Positions 1-7,260 of a stretch of 20,988 nucleotides of DNA are shown one piece after another. The translations under genes and the position numbers were made by a program. The notes under the pieces were generated by a model. The model saw only the letters and a program-made list of their open reading frames with translations, had not been told where the DNA came from and did no database searches. Every line of letters starts with the position of its first letter. Position 1 is the first letter of the stretch. Origin of the DNA: Rhizobacter sp. (GTDB lineage: Bacteria > Pseudomonadota > Gammaproteobacteria > Burkholderiales > Burkholderiaceae_C); assembly GCA_025351675.1 (NCBI GenBank), contig JANXVK010000378.1, positions 1 to 20,988 on the forward strand. The letters run 5' to 3'.

Positions 1-412
1 CGATCGCCGCCTGCGCGGCGCCGCTGCGGCTGGGCGCATGGGTGATCCCCATGTCCTTGCGCACGACCGTGTACGCGAGAACGGCCACGAGGATGATCGG
101 CAGCGCCTTGCGCAGGCCGTCGGCGCTGACGAGGGTGAGCGTCCACGCGCCGGCGAAGCTGCCGATCAGCGCGACAAAGGCGGCCGGCAGCAGCGCGCGC
201 ATCGGCAACTGCACCCGGCGCGAGAACTGCAGCCCGGCCCAGCCGGTGCCCCAGATGCCGGTCGCCTTGTTGGTGCCGAGCAGGGTCGCCGGTACGGCGT
301 TCGGGAACACGCCGAACAGCGCGGGCACGAGGATCAGCCCGCCGCCGCCGACGATCGCGTCGACGCAGCCGGCAAACAAGGAGGCCAGCGTGACGATGGC
401 GAGATCAAGCAT
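1..412 (-). CDS. TauE/SafE family membrane exporter (5' part only)
   Basis: This is the N-terminal 137 codons of a gene that runs off the left edge. The translation starts MLDLAIVTLASLFAGCVDAI and continues into a glycine-rich turn (VGGGGLILVPAL), then LLGTNKATGIWGTG, which is the typical first repeat of TauE/SafE (DUF81) permeases. At least three hydrophobic segments are visible (about residues 4-40, 72-95 and 102-115). Members of the family are inner-membrane carriers for sulfite, sulfoacetate or other small anions; the substrate cannot be told from this fragment. The ATG lies at 410-412 and has no clear Shine-Dalgarno sequence, and two GC-rich hairpins lie directly upstream in the leader. 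The gene is on the same strand as the histidine kinase, 290 bases downstream of it, so it may be a separate unit. Confidence 0.85.
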   Translation of the reverse strand, partial: MLDLAIVTLASLFAGCVDAIVGGGGLILVPALFGVFPNAVPATLLGTNKATGIWGTGWAGLQFSRRVQLPMRALLPAAFVALIGSFAGAWTLTLVSADGLRKALPIILVAVLAYTVVRKDMGITHAPSRSGAAQAAI

Positions 413-420
413 CTGGAGAC

Positions 421-479
421 GGGCGCCACGAATGCGCCCCAGAAATGGACAAAGGGCGCCAAGATCACTCGGCGCCCTT
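421..479 (-). terminator. Two GC-rich hairpins between the histidine kinase and the exporter gene
   Basis: A perfect 9-bp stem AAGGGCGCC/GGCGCCCTT (452-460 with 471-479, 10-base loop) is followed 12 bases further left by GGGCGC/GCGCCC (421-426 with 434-439, 7-base loop). Read on the minus strand, the larger stem ends in CCCTTTGTCC, a very weak T-tract. It could terminate the two-component operon or act as a leader structure for the exporter, whose ATG begins only 8 bases past the second stem. The rest of 413-702 shows no convincing gene on either strand. Confidence 0.4.
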
Positions 480-702
480 CGGATTTTGCATCGGCTGCTG
501 ACTGCAGCCTGCGTGTTGTACGCGACCGTCGGCGGATGCCTCGGTGCGTTGTTCTCGTGTCTGTCTCCTCGGCCTCGTCCGGCACGGCACCATTGAGGCG
601 CCTGCTGCGAGAAGCGCGACTTTAGGCGGGTCGCGTTCGCAGTGCACCAGGGGTTTCCCGGCCAGGATTGCCAACGCGTTGTGCGGCGGCGGGGTGGCCG
701 GT

Positions 703-2280
703 TCAGCCGTTGGCCGCAGGCAGAGAAAGCCGCACTGTCGTGCCTTCACCGGGCTCGCTGGCGACCGAAACCGCTCCATTGTGGAGCTCGGCGATGCGCT
801 TGACGATCGCCAGCCCGAGCCCCTTGCCGCCCTCGCCGGTGGCCGGCGCGACGCTCTGCCGGCTCTGGTAGAAGCGGTCGAACAGCAGCGGCAGATCGGC
901 CGCGGCGATGCCCGGGCCGGTGTCGGCGACGCTGACCTCAACCGTGCCGCCCCGGGCCCGTGCCGCGAGCGTGATGCGCGCGCCGCGCGGGCAAAATTTC
1001 AGCGCGTTATCGACCAGATTCGCGATCGCGCGCTCGAACAGCTCGATGTCGACCGCCGCCATCGGCGGCGGCCTCGTGGACCTTTCGACGAGGGGCAGCG
1101 GCCTCACGTCGTCGGTCTCACGCTCGGCGACCAGCGCGACGCCCCGCTTCGCGGCGCGCTCGGCGAAGCGGATCGCGATGTCGTCGAGCAGCTCGCCCAC
1201 GTCGACGACCTCGGCGTGCAGCTTGAACTCGGGTTCGTCGAGCTGAGCCAGATCGCCGAGCGATTGCACCAGCCGCGCCGCGTTGCGGGTGTTGCGCAAC
1301 GCGACCTCGACCAGGCGGCGGTCTTCGGCCGCGTCGGCGGTGGCCACGCCGGCCCAGCGCGCGTCGAGCGTTTCGAGGCAGGCGATCGTCGCGGTCAGCG
1401 GCGAGCGCAGGTCGTGCGACAGGTTGCTGACGCCTTCGCGCCGAAAGTGGTCGAGCCGCCGCAGCTCGCCCCATTGCCTGCGCAAGGTGGTCAGCATCAT
1501 CTCGAACGCGCCGGTGAGCTGGCCGAACTCGTCGCGCGTGAGCGGCGGCAGCGCGGTCGGCGGCGCGTCGGCGAGGCCGGCCGCACCCGCATCGAGACCG
1601 CGCTGCGAGATCGTCGCGACCGCATCCGTCAGACGCCGCAGCGGGCGCGTCACCGAGACGATGATCAGCACCGCCGCGAGCGTCGTCACCATGACGATCG
1701 CCAAGATGAGCCCGAGCGCCGGCCGCCCGAAACTCATGCGCAGCGCGGCCCAGCGGCCATTTCCTGCTTCACCGGACGGCAATTGCCCGGTGTGCAACAC
1801 GAGGTAGAGGTAGCCGACCACCGCGTCGCCCGCGCTCATCGTCGCGCGGCGCACCGACTGCACCGCGACGACGGCGTTGGCGTCCATGCGCTCGGGGTCG
1901 TCGCCCATCACGTAGGCCGCGTCGGGCTGCCCGATCGCCTGGAGAACGGGCTGCAAGGCGACCTTGAAGGCCGGCGGAATCTTCGCGCTGCCGCTGGTCG
2001 CGAGCACCGCGCCATCGAGGGCCAGCAGGTAGAGCTGGGTGTCGGGCTCGAACAGCACCATGTTGCGCAACCAGCCGCGGAACTTGTCGGGCTCGCCCTC
2101 GAAGGTCTCGAACAGGTAGTCGTTGTTCGCGACGACGCGACCGAGGAACGCCGTGCCGCGCCGATAGGTGGTCTCGTGCTCAAAACGCTGGAAAGCGTAG
2201 ATGACGGCGGCGATCACCAGCAGCGCGGTGACGATGCCGGTCGCGAAGATCGCCAGCGCGAGTTTCAGGCGGACGGTCAT
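703..2280 (-). CDS. Two-component sensor histidine kinase (HAMP-HisKA-HATPase)
   Basis: A 525-residue inner-membrane kinase that would autophosphorylate and pass the phosphate to the response regulator encoded just upstream. Order of parts: TM1 about 7-30, a periplasmic sensing region about 31-186, TM2 about 187-210, HAMP about 211-270, HisKA with the phosphoacceptor in NLSHDLRSPL (His289), an N box NLVDNALKF (about 421-429), a G1 box DTGPGIAAADLPLLFDRFYQ (about 453) and a G2 box GLGLAIVKR (about 487). All catalytic motifs look intact. The periplasmic part has no motif that I recognise, so the stimulus is unknown. The start at 2280 places a basic N-terminus directly before TM1. It lies 114 bases after the regulator gene; that gap holds a short imperfect stem (TTCATC/GATGAA near 2289-2315) and a small TTCAC/GTGAA stem (2367-2382). 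Confidence 0.93.
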   Translation of the reverse strand: MTVRLKLALAIFATGIVTALLVIAAVIYAFQRFEHETTYRRGTAFLGRVVANNDYLFETFEGEPDKFRGWLRNMVLFEPDTQLYLLALDGAVLATSGSAKIPPAFKVALQPVLQAIGQPDAAYVMGDDPERMDANAVVAVQSVRRATMSAGDAVVGYLYLVLHTGQLPSGEAGNGRWAALRMSFGRPALGLILAIVMVTTLAAVLIIVSVTRPLRRLTDAVATISQRGLDAGAAGLADAPPTALPPLTRDEFGQLTGAFEMMLTTLRRQWGELRRLDHFRREGVSNLSHDLRSPLTATIACLETLDARWAGVATADAAEDRRLVEVALRNTRNAARLVQSLGDLAQLDEPEFKLHAEVVDVGELLDDIAIRFAERAAKRGVALVAERETDDVRPLPLVERSTRPPPMAAVDIELFERAIANLVDNALKFCPRGARITLAARARGGTVEVSVADTGPGIAAADLPLLFDRFYQSRQSVAPATGEGGKGLGLAIVKRIAELHNGAVSVASEPGEGTTVRLSLPAANG

Positions 2281-2394
2281 CGGGATTCTTCATCGCAACG
2301 GAACGGGGTTGATGAAGTTCCGCAGAGAGGAGCCACGCAGGAATCCGGCGAGACTCCGTTCACTCCTTCACTCTGCGGTGAATGAGTTGAAGAC

Positions 2395-3123
2395 TCAGGG
2401 CGCATCGCGCATCTTGTACCCCGCCCCGCGCGCTGTGAGGATCAGCTCAGGCCGCATCGGATCGGCCTCCAGCTTCGCGCGCAGCCGGTTGATGTGGGTC
2501 GTCACGGTGTGCTCGTAGCCGTCGTGGGTGTAGCCCCAGACCGCATTCAGCAGTTGCGAACGCGAGAACACGTGACCGGGATGCGACGCGAAGTGCAGCA
2601 GCAAATCGAACTCCAGCGCGGTGAAGTCGATCGCCTCGCCGCGGTAACGCACTTGGCGCTTGGCGGGCAGGATCTCGAGCTCGCCATTTCGGACAACCTG
2701 GATCGCGCTCGCCCCCTTCTGGCCCGGCACGCTGTTCGCCTGGGCCGCGGCGAGCAGATCGGCGCGACGCAGCAGCGCCTTCACGCGCGCCAGCAGCTCG
2801 GCGAGCGAGAACGGTTTCGTCAGGTAGTCATCGGCGCCGAGTTCGAGCCCGAGCACGCGATCGAGCTCAGTCGACTTGGCGGTGAGCATCAGGATCGGTG
2901 CTGCGCTGCCCTTCGCGCGCAGCGCCTTGCAGACTTCGAGGCCGGCGATGCGCGGCATCATCAGGTCGAGCACGAGCAGGTCGGCGGGCGATTCGAGTTG
3001 CCGCGCCAGCGCCTGTTCGCCATCGCCGACCGCCGAGACTTCGTAGCCGGCGCCACGCAGGTTCATCACCAGCAGGTCGCGGATGTCGGTCTGGTCTTCG
3101 GCGACGAGGATGTGGGCAGGCAT
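2395..3123 (-). CDS. OmpR/PhoB-family DNA-binding response regulator
   Basis: A 242-residue response regulator. The receiver domain (1-120) has the acidic pair Glu9-Asp10, phosphoacceptor Asp53 in LLVLDLMMP, Thr81 and Lys103 (in YLTKPFSLAELLARV). A linker (about 122-145) leads to a winged-helix Trans_reg_C domain ending TTHINRLRAKLEADP...ILTARGAGYKM. The start at 3123 (MPAHILVAEDQTDIRD) fits the usual family N-terminus; the reading frame stays open upstream, but that extension is basic and unlike any receiver domain. It is the first gene of a regulator-kinase operon with the kinase at 703-2280. Its target is not evident, but phased direct repeats 64 bases upstream of its start are a candidate operator for autoregulation. 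Confidence 0.93.
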   Translation of the reverse strand: MPAHILVAEDQTDIRDLLVMNLRGAGYEVSAVGDGEQALARQLESPADLLVLDLMMPRIAGLEVCKALRAKGSAAPILMLTAKSTELDRVLGLELGADDYLTKPFSLAELLARVKALLRRADLLAAAQANSVPGQKGASAIQVVRNGELEILPAKRQVRYRGEAIDFTALEFDLLLHFASHPGHVFSRSQLLNAVWGYTHDGYEHTVTTHINRLRAKLEADPMRPELILTARGAGYKMRDAP

Positions 3124-3186
3124 GGGCAATCGGTCGGCTCGGCGGGGGCGTTTCTTACGCGATCTTTTAAGCGCCCTTGACGCAAT

Positions 3187-3227
3187 TGTGATCTTCCTGT
3201 GATGTTCGGTGAGGTCGGCGTGAGGTG
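3187..3227. promoter_or_regulatory. Four phased GTGA direct repeats, candidate response-regulator operator
   Basis: GTGA occurs at 3188, 3199, 3209 and 3220, with spacings of 11, 10 and 11 bases. The first two units are near-identical (TGTGATCTTC and TGTGATGTTC), and the last two also resemble each other (GTGAGGTCGG and GTGAGGTGCG). The array sits in the 149-base divergent region between the response regulator and the sigma factor genes. OmpR/PhoB-type regulators bind tandem repeats with this period as head-to-tail dimers, so autoregulation and cross-control of the sigma gene are plausible but unproven. Confidence 0.4.
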
Positions 3228-3272
3228 CGGCGCCCAAAGTTCGTTCATCGACAACGGTTGAGCCCGCACACC

Positions 3273-3827
3273 ATGAACGCTGCAAACGCCATCGCCTTCC
3301 AGCCCGGCTTCGTGCCGACCGTGCCGTGGGCCGAGATGGTCTCGCACCGCAGCTACCTGGTGCGCTTCGCCCAACGCAAGCTGCGCGACCCGCTGCTGGC
3401 CGAAGATGCGGTGCACGATGTGTTCGAGGCGGTGCTGTCGGGCCGCGCGGTGTTCGCCGGCCGTGCCGCGCTGCGCTCGTGGCTGACGGCGGTGCTGAAG
3501 CACAAGATCGTCGACGCGGTGCGCCGCAACGCCGGCACCGATTCGCTGTCCGACGCCTTCGGCCACAACGACGACGACGACGACGAAGGCGGCGGCCGGG
3601 TCCAGATCGAGTGCCCGCAGCCGCGCCCCGACCAGATCGCCGAGCAGCAGCAGTTGTTGGCGATCGCGCTCGCGCGCATCGAAGCGCTGGCGCCCGGCCT
3701 GCGCGATGTGATGCGGCTGCGCGTGTTGGAGGAACAGAGCACGGAGGAGGTGTGCCGCGAGCTCGGCATCAGCGAAGCGAACCTGTTCGTGCGGATTCAC
3801 CGGGCACGCAAGCAGTTGCTTTCCTGA
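3273..3827 (+). CDS. Sigma-70 family (ECF-like) RNA polymerase sigma factor
   Basis: A 184-residue two-domain sigma factor. Region 2 covers about residues 23-88 (YLVRFAQRKLRDPLLAEDAV, then LRSWLTAVLKHKIVDAVRR, the -10 recognition part). Region 4 covers about 122-182 (LRDVMRLRVLEEQSTEEVCR then the helix-turn-helix ISEANLFVRIHRARKQL). The linker carries an acidic run, Asp100-Glu105, followed by Gly-rich sequence. The start at 3273 is preferred to an in-frame one at 3225 because the extra 16 residues are basic and unlike the family. It is divergent from the response regulator. ECF factors of this type are often followed by a small zinc-finger anti-sigma gene; here the next 118 bases hold only hairpins and then a transporter, so no partner is evident. 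Confidence 0.85.
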   Translation: MNAANAIAFQPGFVPTVPWAEMVSHRSYLVRFAQRKLRDPLLAEDAVHDVFEAVLSGRAVFAGRAALRSWLTAVLKHKIVDAVRRNAGTDSLSDAFGHNDDDDDEGGGRVQIECPQPRPDQIAEQQQLLAIALARIEALAPGLRDVMRLRVLEEQSTEEVCRELGISEANLFVRIHRARKQLLS

Positions 3828-3916
3828 CCCGAGGTTGTCGGGTGGGCCGAGCGCCGGGCCGTCCCAAGCGGGCCCGCATCCCCTCGGGGGATCGGCGAGC
3901 GTACCCGTTCGGCGAG
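3827..3916. repeat. Tandem hairpins between the sigma factor and transporter genes
   Basis: Three consecutive inverted repeats begin at the sigma stop codon: ACCCGA/TCGGGT (3827-3832 with 3838-3843), CGGGCC/GGCCCG (3855-3860 with 3871-3876) and ATCCCC/GGGGAT (3878-3883 with 3887-3892). They are followed by a direct repeat CGGCGAG (3893 and 3910). No T-tract follows. This could be a terminator region or an REP-like dispersed intergenic element; no second copy was seen in this window. Confidence 0.35.
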
Positions 3917-3945
3917 GGGCGCCATGAGCCGCTAGCATCACGCGG

Positions 3946-5259
3946 ATGCGCCTGCCCGACCTGCTCTCGACCCGCACCGGCCGCCTCACCGCGTTCTCCC
4001 TGCTGTACGTCACCGAGGGCATCCCGCTCGGTTTCACTGCCGTCGCGATCGCGACGCAGATGCGCCGCCAAGATCTCGGCCCGGCCGAGATCGGCGCGTT
4101 CGTCGGGTCGCTCTACCTGCCGTGGGCGTTCAAGTGGGTGATGGGCCCGTTCGTCGACACGCTCAGTTCCGACCGCTTCGGCCGGCGCCGCCTGTGGATC
4201 CTGCTGATGCAGCTCGGCATGGTCGGCACGCTGGTGCTGGCGATGCCGGTCAACTTCGTCAGCCAGCTCGGCCTGTTCACCGCGATCATCTTCTTGCACA
4301 ACGCGTTCGCCGCGACCATGGACGTCGCGATCGACGCGCTCGCGGTCGGCGTGCTGCCCGAACCCGAGCGCGGCACCGCGAACGGCTTCATGTTCGCCGG
4401 CGCGTCGATCGGCCAGGCGATCGGCGGCGCGGGCGTGTTGTTTTTGTCGGAGGTGCTGCCGTTCAACACGACCTACCTGTTCGTGATGGCGGCGATCCTG
4501 GCGGTCACCGTGTTCGTGGTGCTGCCGCTGAATGAGCCGAAGCGGGGGCCGCAGCCGAAGGCCGACGGCCGCGCGGCCGCCGCGATCGGCCGCGAGCTGC
4601 TCGCGTTCGTGCGAGACGCTTGGCGCGCGTTCACCGGCTCGCGCGCCGCCGCGGTCGGGTTGATCGTCGCGCTGCTGCCGTGCGGCGCGTACGCGCTGAG
4701 CTTGGCGTTGCAATCGAATCTGGCGGTCGAGCTCGGCCTGTCGGACAGCAGCATCGCACAGCTCAACCTCGCGTCGAGCGTGACCTTCGCGTTCGCCTGC
4801 GTCGCCGGCGGCTGGTTGTCGGACCGCTTCGGCCGGCGCCGCATGCTCGGGCTGTTCATCTTCCTGACCGCGCTGCCGACGCTCTGGCTGGCGTGGACGA
4901 TGCTGCAGGCTCACTGGATCATGCCGATCGACCTGAAGGCTTTGAGCCGGCCGCAGCCCACAGCCGCGTTGGTGGCGGTGTTCTGGATGGCCAGCATCTC
5001 GTTCGGCGTGTTCCAGGGGCTCTACTACGGCGTGCGCAGCGCGCTCTTCATGGACGTGACGACCAAGGCCGTCGCCGCCACGCAGTTCACCGCCTACATG
5101 GCGATGGCGAACCTGGTCATCAGCTATACCGCGTGGTGGCAGGGCTGGGCGATCACGCGCTGGGGCTACCCGATCACGCTCGCGATCGACGCAGCGGTCG
5201 GCATGGTCGTGCTGGCGCTGTTGCCGTTCATGGCACCGAAGAAAGAGGCATCGACATGA
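3946..5259 (+). CDS. MFS transporter, AmpG/PAT1-like
   Basis: A 437-residue major facilitator with about 12 hydrophobic segments. The N-terminus (LLYVTEGIPLGFTAVAIATQ) and the first-loop region (GSLYLPWAFKWVMGPFVDTL) are typical of the AmpG branch, whose known members import muropeptides (GlcNAc-anhydroMurNAc peptides) into the cytoplasm. The MFS A-type loop SDRFGRRR occurs twice, once in each half (about residue 78 and again in GGWLSDRFGRRRMLG), as expected of a duplicated fold. The two halves are joined by a charged cytoplasmic loop (KRGPQPKADGR). Muropeptide transport is only one possibility; many AmpG-like proteins are uncharacterised. The stop overlaps the start of the patatin lipoprotein gene by 4 bases (ATGA), so the two are probably co-translated. 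Confidence 0.88.
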   Translation: MRLPDLLSTRTGRLTAFSLLYVTEGIPLGFTAVAIATQMRRQDLGPAEIGAFVGSLYLPWAFKWVMGPFVDTLSSDRFGRRRLWILLMQLGMVGTLVLAMPVNFVSQLGLFTAIIFLHNAFAATMDVAIDALAVGVLPEPERGTANGFMFAGASIGQAIGGAGVLFLSEVLPFNTTYLFVMAAILAVTVFVVLPLNEPKRGPQPKADGRAAAAIGRELLAFVRDAWRAFTGSRAAAVGLIVALLPCGAYALSLALQSNLAVELGLSDSSIAQLNLASSVTFAFACVAGGWLSDRFGRRRMLGLFIFLTALPTLWLAWTMLQAHWIMPIDLKALSRPQPTAALVAVFWMASISFGVFQGLYYGVRSALFMDVTTKAVAATQFTAYMAMANLVISYTAWWQGWAITRWGYPITLAIDAAVGMVVLALLPFMAPKKEAST

Positions 5260-6740
5260 TCCCGCGCACGTTCGCGTTGCCGATCGCGGCGGCCCTGCTC
5301 GCCTTCGCCGGCTGCACCGCTGTCACACCCATCAACCCGCCGATCGACCGGGTCGACCTCGCGTCGGGCTACCGAATGGCTCAGCTGATCAAGCGCGAGC
5401 AGCGCCGCAATCATCCGGAGGCGATGGTGCTGCTGGCGTTCTCGGGCGGCGGCACGCGGGCCGCGGCGTTGTCTTACGGCGTGCTCGAAGAACTGCGCCG
5501 CACCCCGATCACGGTCGGCGGCCAGCCCGAGCCCGACCGTACGTTTCTCGACGAGGTCGACCTGATCACCGGCGTCTCGGGCGGCAGTTTCACGGCGCTG
5601 GCCTACGCGTTGTACGGCGAGCGCCTGTTCACCGAATTCGAGCCGCGCTTCCTGAAGCGCGATGTGCAGGGCGAGCTGATCGCGCGCGCCCTGAGCCCGC
5701 GCAACTGGGGCGCGCTGGGCACCGCCCGCTACGGCCGCTCCGAACTCGCCGCCGACTACTACGACGAGATTTTGTTCGGCGGCGCGACCTTCGGCGACCT
5801 GCTGAAGAGGCCTGGCGCACCGGCCGCGCTGGTGACCGGCACCGACCTGTCGACCGGCTCCCGCTTCGAGTTCTCGCAGGAACAGTTCGACCTGATGTGC
5901 TCCGACCTCAGCCCGGTGCGGCTCGCACGCGCCGCGGCCACCTCGTCGGCGGTGCCGGTGGTGCTCTCGCCCGTAACCTGGTTCAACTACGGCGGCCGCT
6001 GCGGCGCGGTCATGCCGGGCTGGGTGCAGGACGTGGTGACGTCCGAGTCGCCCACCCGCCCGGCGGGTCGCGCGCTGCTTCGCTACCGCGAAATCGAGGA
6101 TCTCGCGGACAGCGCGCGACGCCCCTACATCCACGTCGTGGACGGCGGCATCTCCGACAACCTCGGCCTGCGCGGCGCACTCGAAGCCTTCGAGGAGCTC
6201 GAAGCGAGCAAGAATTTCCGCAAACAGCTCGGTTTCGACGCGCTGCGCCACATCGTCGTGATCGTCGTCAACTCGCGCTCCGACCCCAGCACCGACTGGG
6301 ACCGCAGCAGCACGCCGCCGGGATTCGTCTGGCAGCTGCTGCAGTCGTCGAGCCTGCCGATCGATCACTTCTCGTCGGACTCGGTCGAGCTGCTGAAAGA
6401 CATCGCGCAGCGCTGGGCCAACCAGCGCCGGCTCGAAATCGCAGAGAAGCGCATCGCCGGCATGACCAAGGCGCAGGCCGAAGCGGCCGTGCCTGCGCTC
6501 AGCTTCGATGCGATCGACGTCAGCTTCGAAGCGATCGCCGACCCCGCCGAACGGCGCTACTTCATGGACCTGCCGACCAGCTTCACGCTGCCGCCCGAGG
6601 CGGTCGACAGGCTGCGCGCGGTCGGCGGGCGCCTGCTGCGCGAATCGCGGAGTTTTCAGGCGCTGCTGCGGCAGATCGAGACGAACCGGGCGGCGATGAT
6701 GGGCACGACGGGCACGGCACCGAGCCCGAAGCCGCCTTGA
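5256..6740 (+). CDS. Patatin-like phospholipase, predicted lipoprotein
   Basis: A 494-residue predicted envelope hydrolase. The N-terminus is a lipoprotein-like signal ending FAGC with Cys20 as the likely lipidated residue. The patatin core follows: oxyanion loop SGGGTRAAA (about 63-71), nucleophile elbow GVSGGS with Ser108, and catalytic Asp296 in VVDGGISDN. The Ser-Asp dyad is therefore complete, and acyl hydrolase or phospholipase A activity is expected from the family. The C-terminal 150 residues (helical, rich in Arg and Glu) have no recognised domain. The start at 5256 is fixed by the signal peptide and the ATGA overlap with the transporter; the frame is open far upstream, but that part is antisense-like noise inside the transporter. 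Co-translation suggests a joint envelope role, perhaps lipid or wall turnover. Confidence 0.9.
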   Translation: MIPRTFALPIAAALLAFAGCTAVTPINPPIDRVDLASGYRMAQLIKREQRRNHPEAMVLLAFSGGGTRAAALSYGVLEELRRTPITVGGQPEPDRTFLDEVDLITGVSGGSFTALAYALYGERLFTEFEPRFLKRDVQGELIARALSPRNWGALGTARYGRSELAADYYDEILFGGATFGDLLKRPGAPAALVTGTDLSTGSRFEFSQEQFDLMCSDLSPVRLARAAATSSAVPVVLSPVTWFNYGGRCGAVMPGWVQDVVTSESPTRPAGRALLRYREIEDLADSARRPYIHVVDGGISDNLGLRGALEAFEELEASKNFRKQLGFDALRHIVVIVVNSRSDPSTDWDRSSTPPGFVWQLLQSSSLPIDHFSSDSVELLKDIAQRWANQRRLEIAEKRIAGMTKAQAEAAVPALSFDAIDVSFEAIADPAERRYFMDLPTSFTLPPEAVDRLRAVGGRLLRESRSFQALLRQIETNRAAMMGTTGTAPSPKPP

Positions 6741-6819
6741 TGCGCGTCACGCCGCTTCGGCCGAGCCGCACGCTGGCGGCGGCGGCTCGCGGCACACTGC
6801 AGCGAAGGCTGACGATCCG

Positions 6820-7173
6820 ATGATGCACGGCGAACGATTGCAGGTGGTTTGCCTGTGTGCCGGCTGGTGCGGCGTGTGCCGCGACTACCGCGCCACCTTC
6901 GACGCCGCCGCAGCGGAGTTCGGCGCACGCGCCGGGTTCAGCTGGTTCGACATCGAGGACGACGCGGCGCTGCTCGACGACGTAGACGTCGAGAACTTTC
7001 CGACCGTGTTGATCGCGCGCGGCGATTGCACGCTGTTCTTCGGCCCGATCACGCCACAGCCGGCGACGCTCGCGCGCCTGGTGCGGCGCGCGCTCGACGG
7101 CGAGCTTCGGCAACTCACGGGCGCGCCCGAGGTCGATTCGTTCGTGCGTCGCCTGCGCGAAGCCGGTGCCTGA
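6820..7173 (+). CDS. Small thioredoxin-fold protein
   Basis: A 117-residue cytoplasmic protein with no signal peptide. It has the thioredoxin active site AGWCGVCRDYR (Cys17 and Cys20) and a cis-proline motif ENFPTVLIARG about 50 residues later. The CGVC dipeptide differs from classical CGPC and is common in thioredoxin-like proteins of unassigned substrate. Length and motif spacing fit a complete thioredoxin fold. Two ATG codons are adjacent (6820, 6823); AAGG at 6805-6808 is a weak ribosome-binding site. It lies 79 bases after the patatin gene; that gap holds a GAGCCGC/GCGGCTC stem (6763-6788), so co-transcription with the transporter-patatin pair is uncertain. Confidence 0.85.
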   Translation: MMHGERLQVVCLCAGWCGVCRDYRATFDAAAAEFGARAGFSWFDIEDDAALLDDVDVENFPTVLIARGDCTLFFGPITPQPATLARLVRRALDGELRQLTGAPEVDSFVRRLREAGA

Positions 7174-7260
7174 TCATCCTGGTGACACCCGGCGCGGGCG
7201 AAACCGTGCACGATGATGGTCAGCGCGCCGACCCCGCAGGCGCGCACCCACGGAGGCACG

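Noticed and set aside
544..2385. Long plus-strand open frame of over 600 codons opposite the histidine kinase
   Set aside because: Its translation is Arg/Gln/His-rich with no motif, while the opposite strand has a complete kinase. It is a GC-rich antisense shadow.
3177..3205. TTGACG as a sigma-70 -35 box for the sigma factor gene
   Set aside because: With a 17-base spacer the -10 would be TGATGT, which matches the consensus at only two positions.
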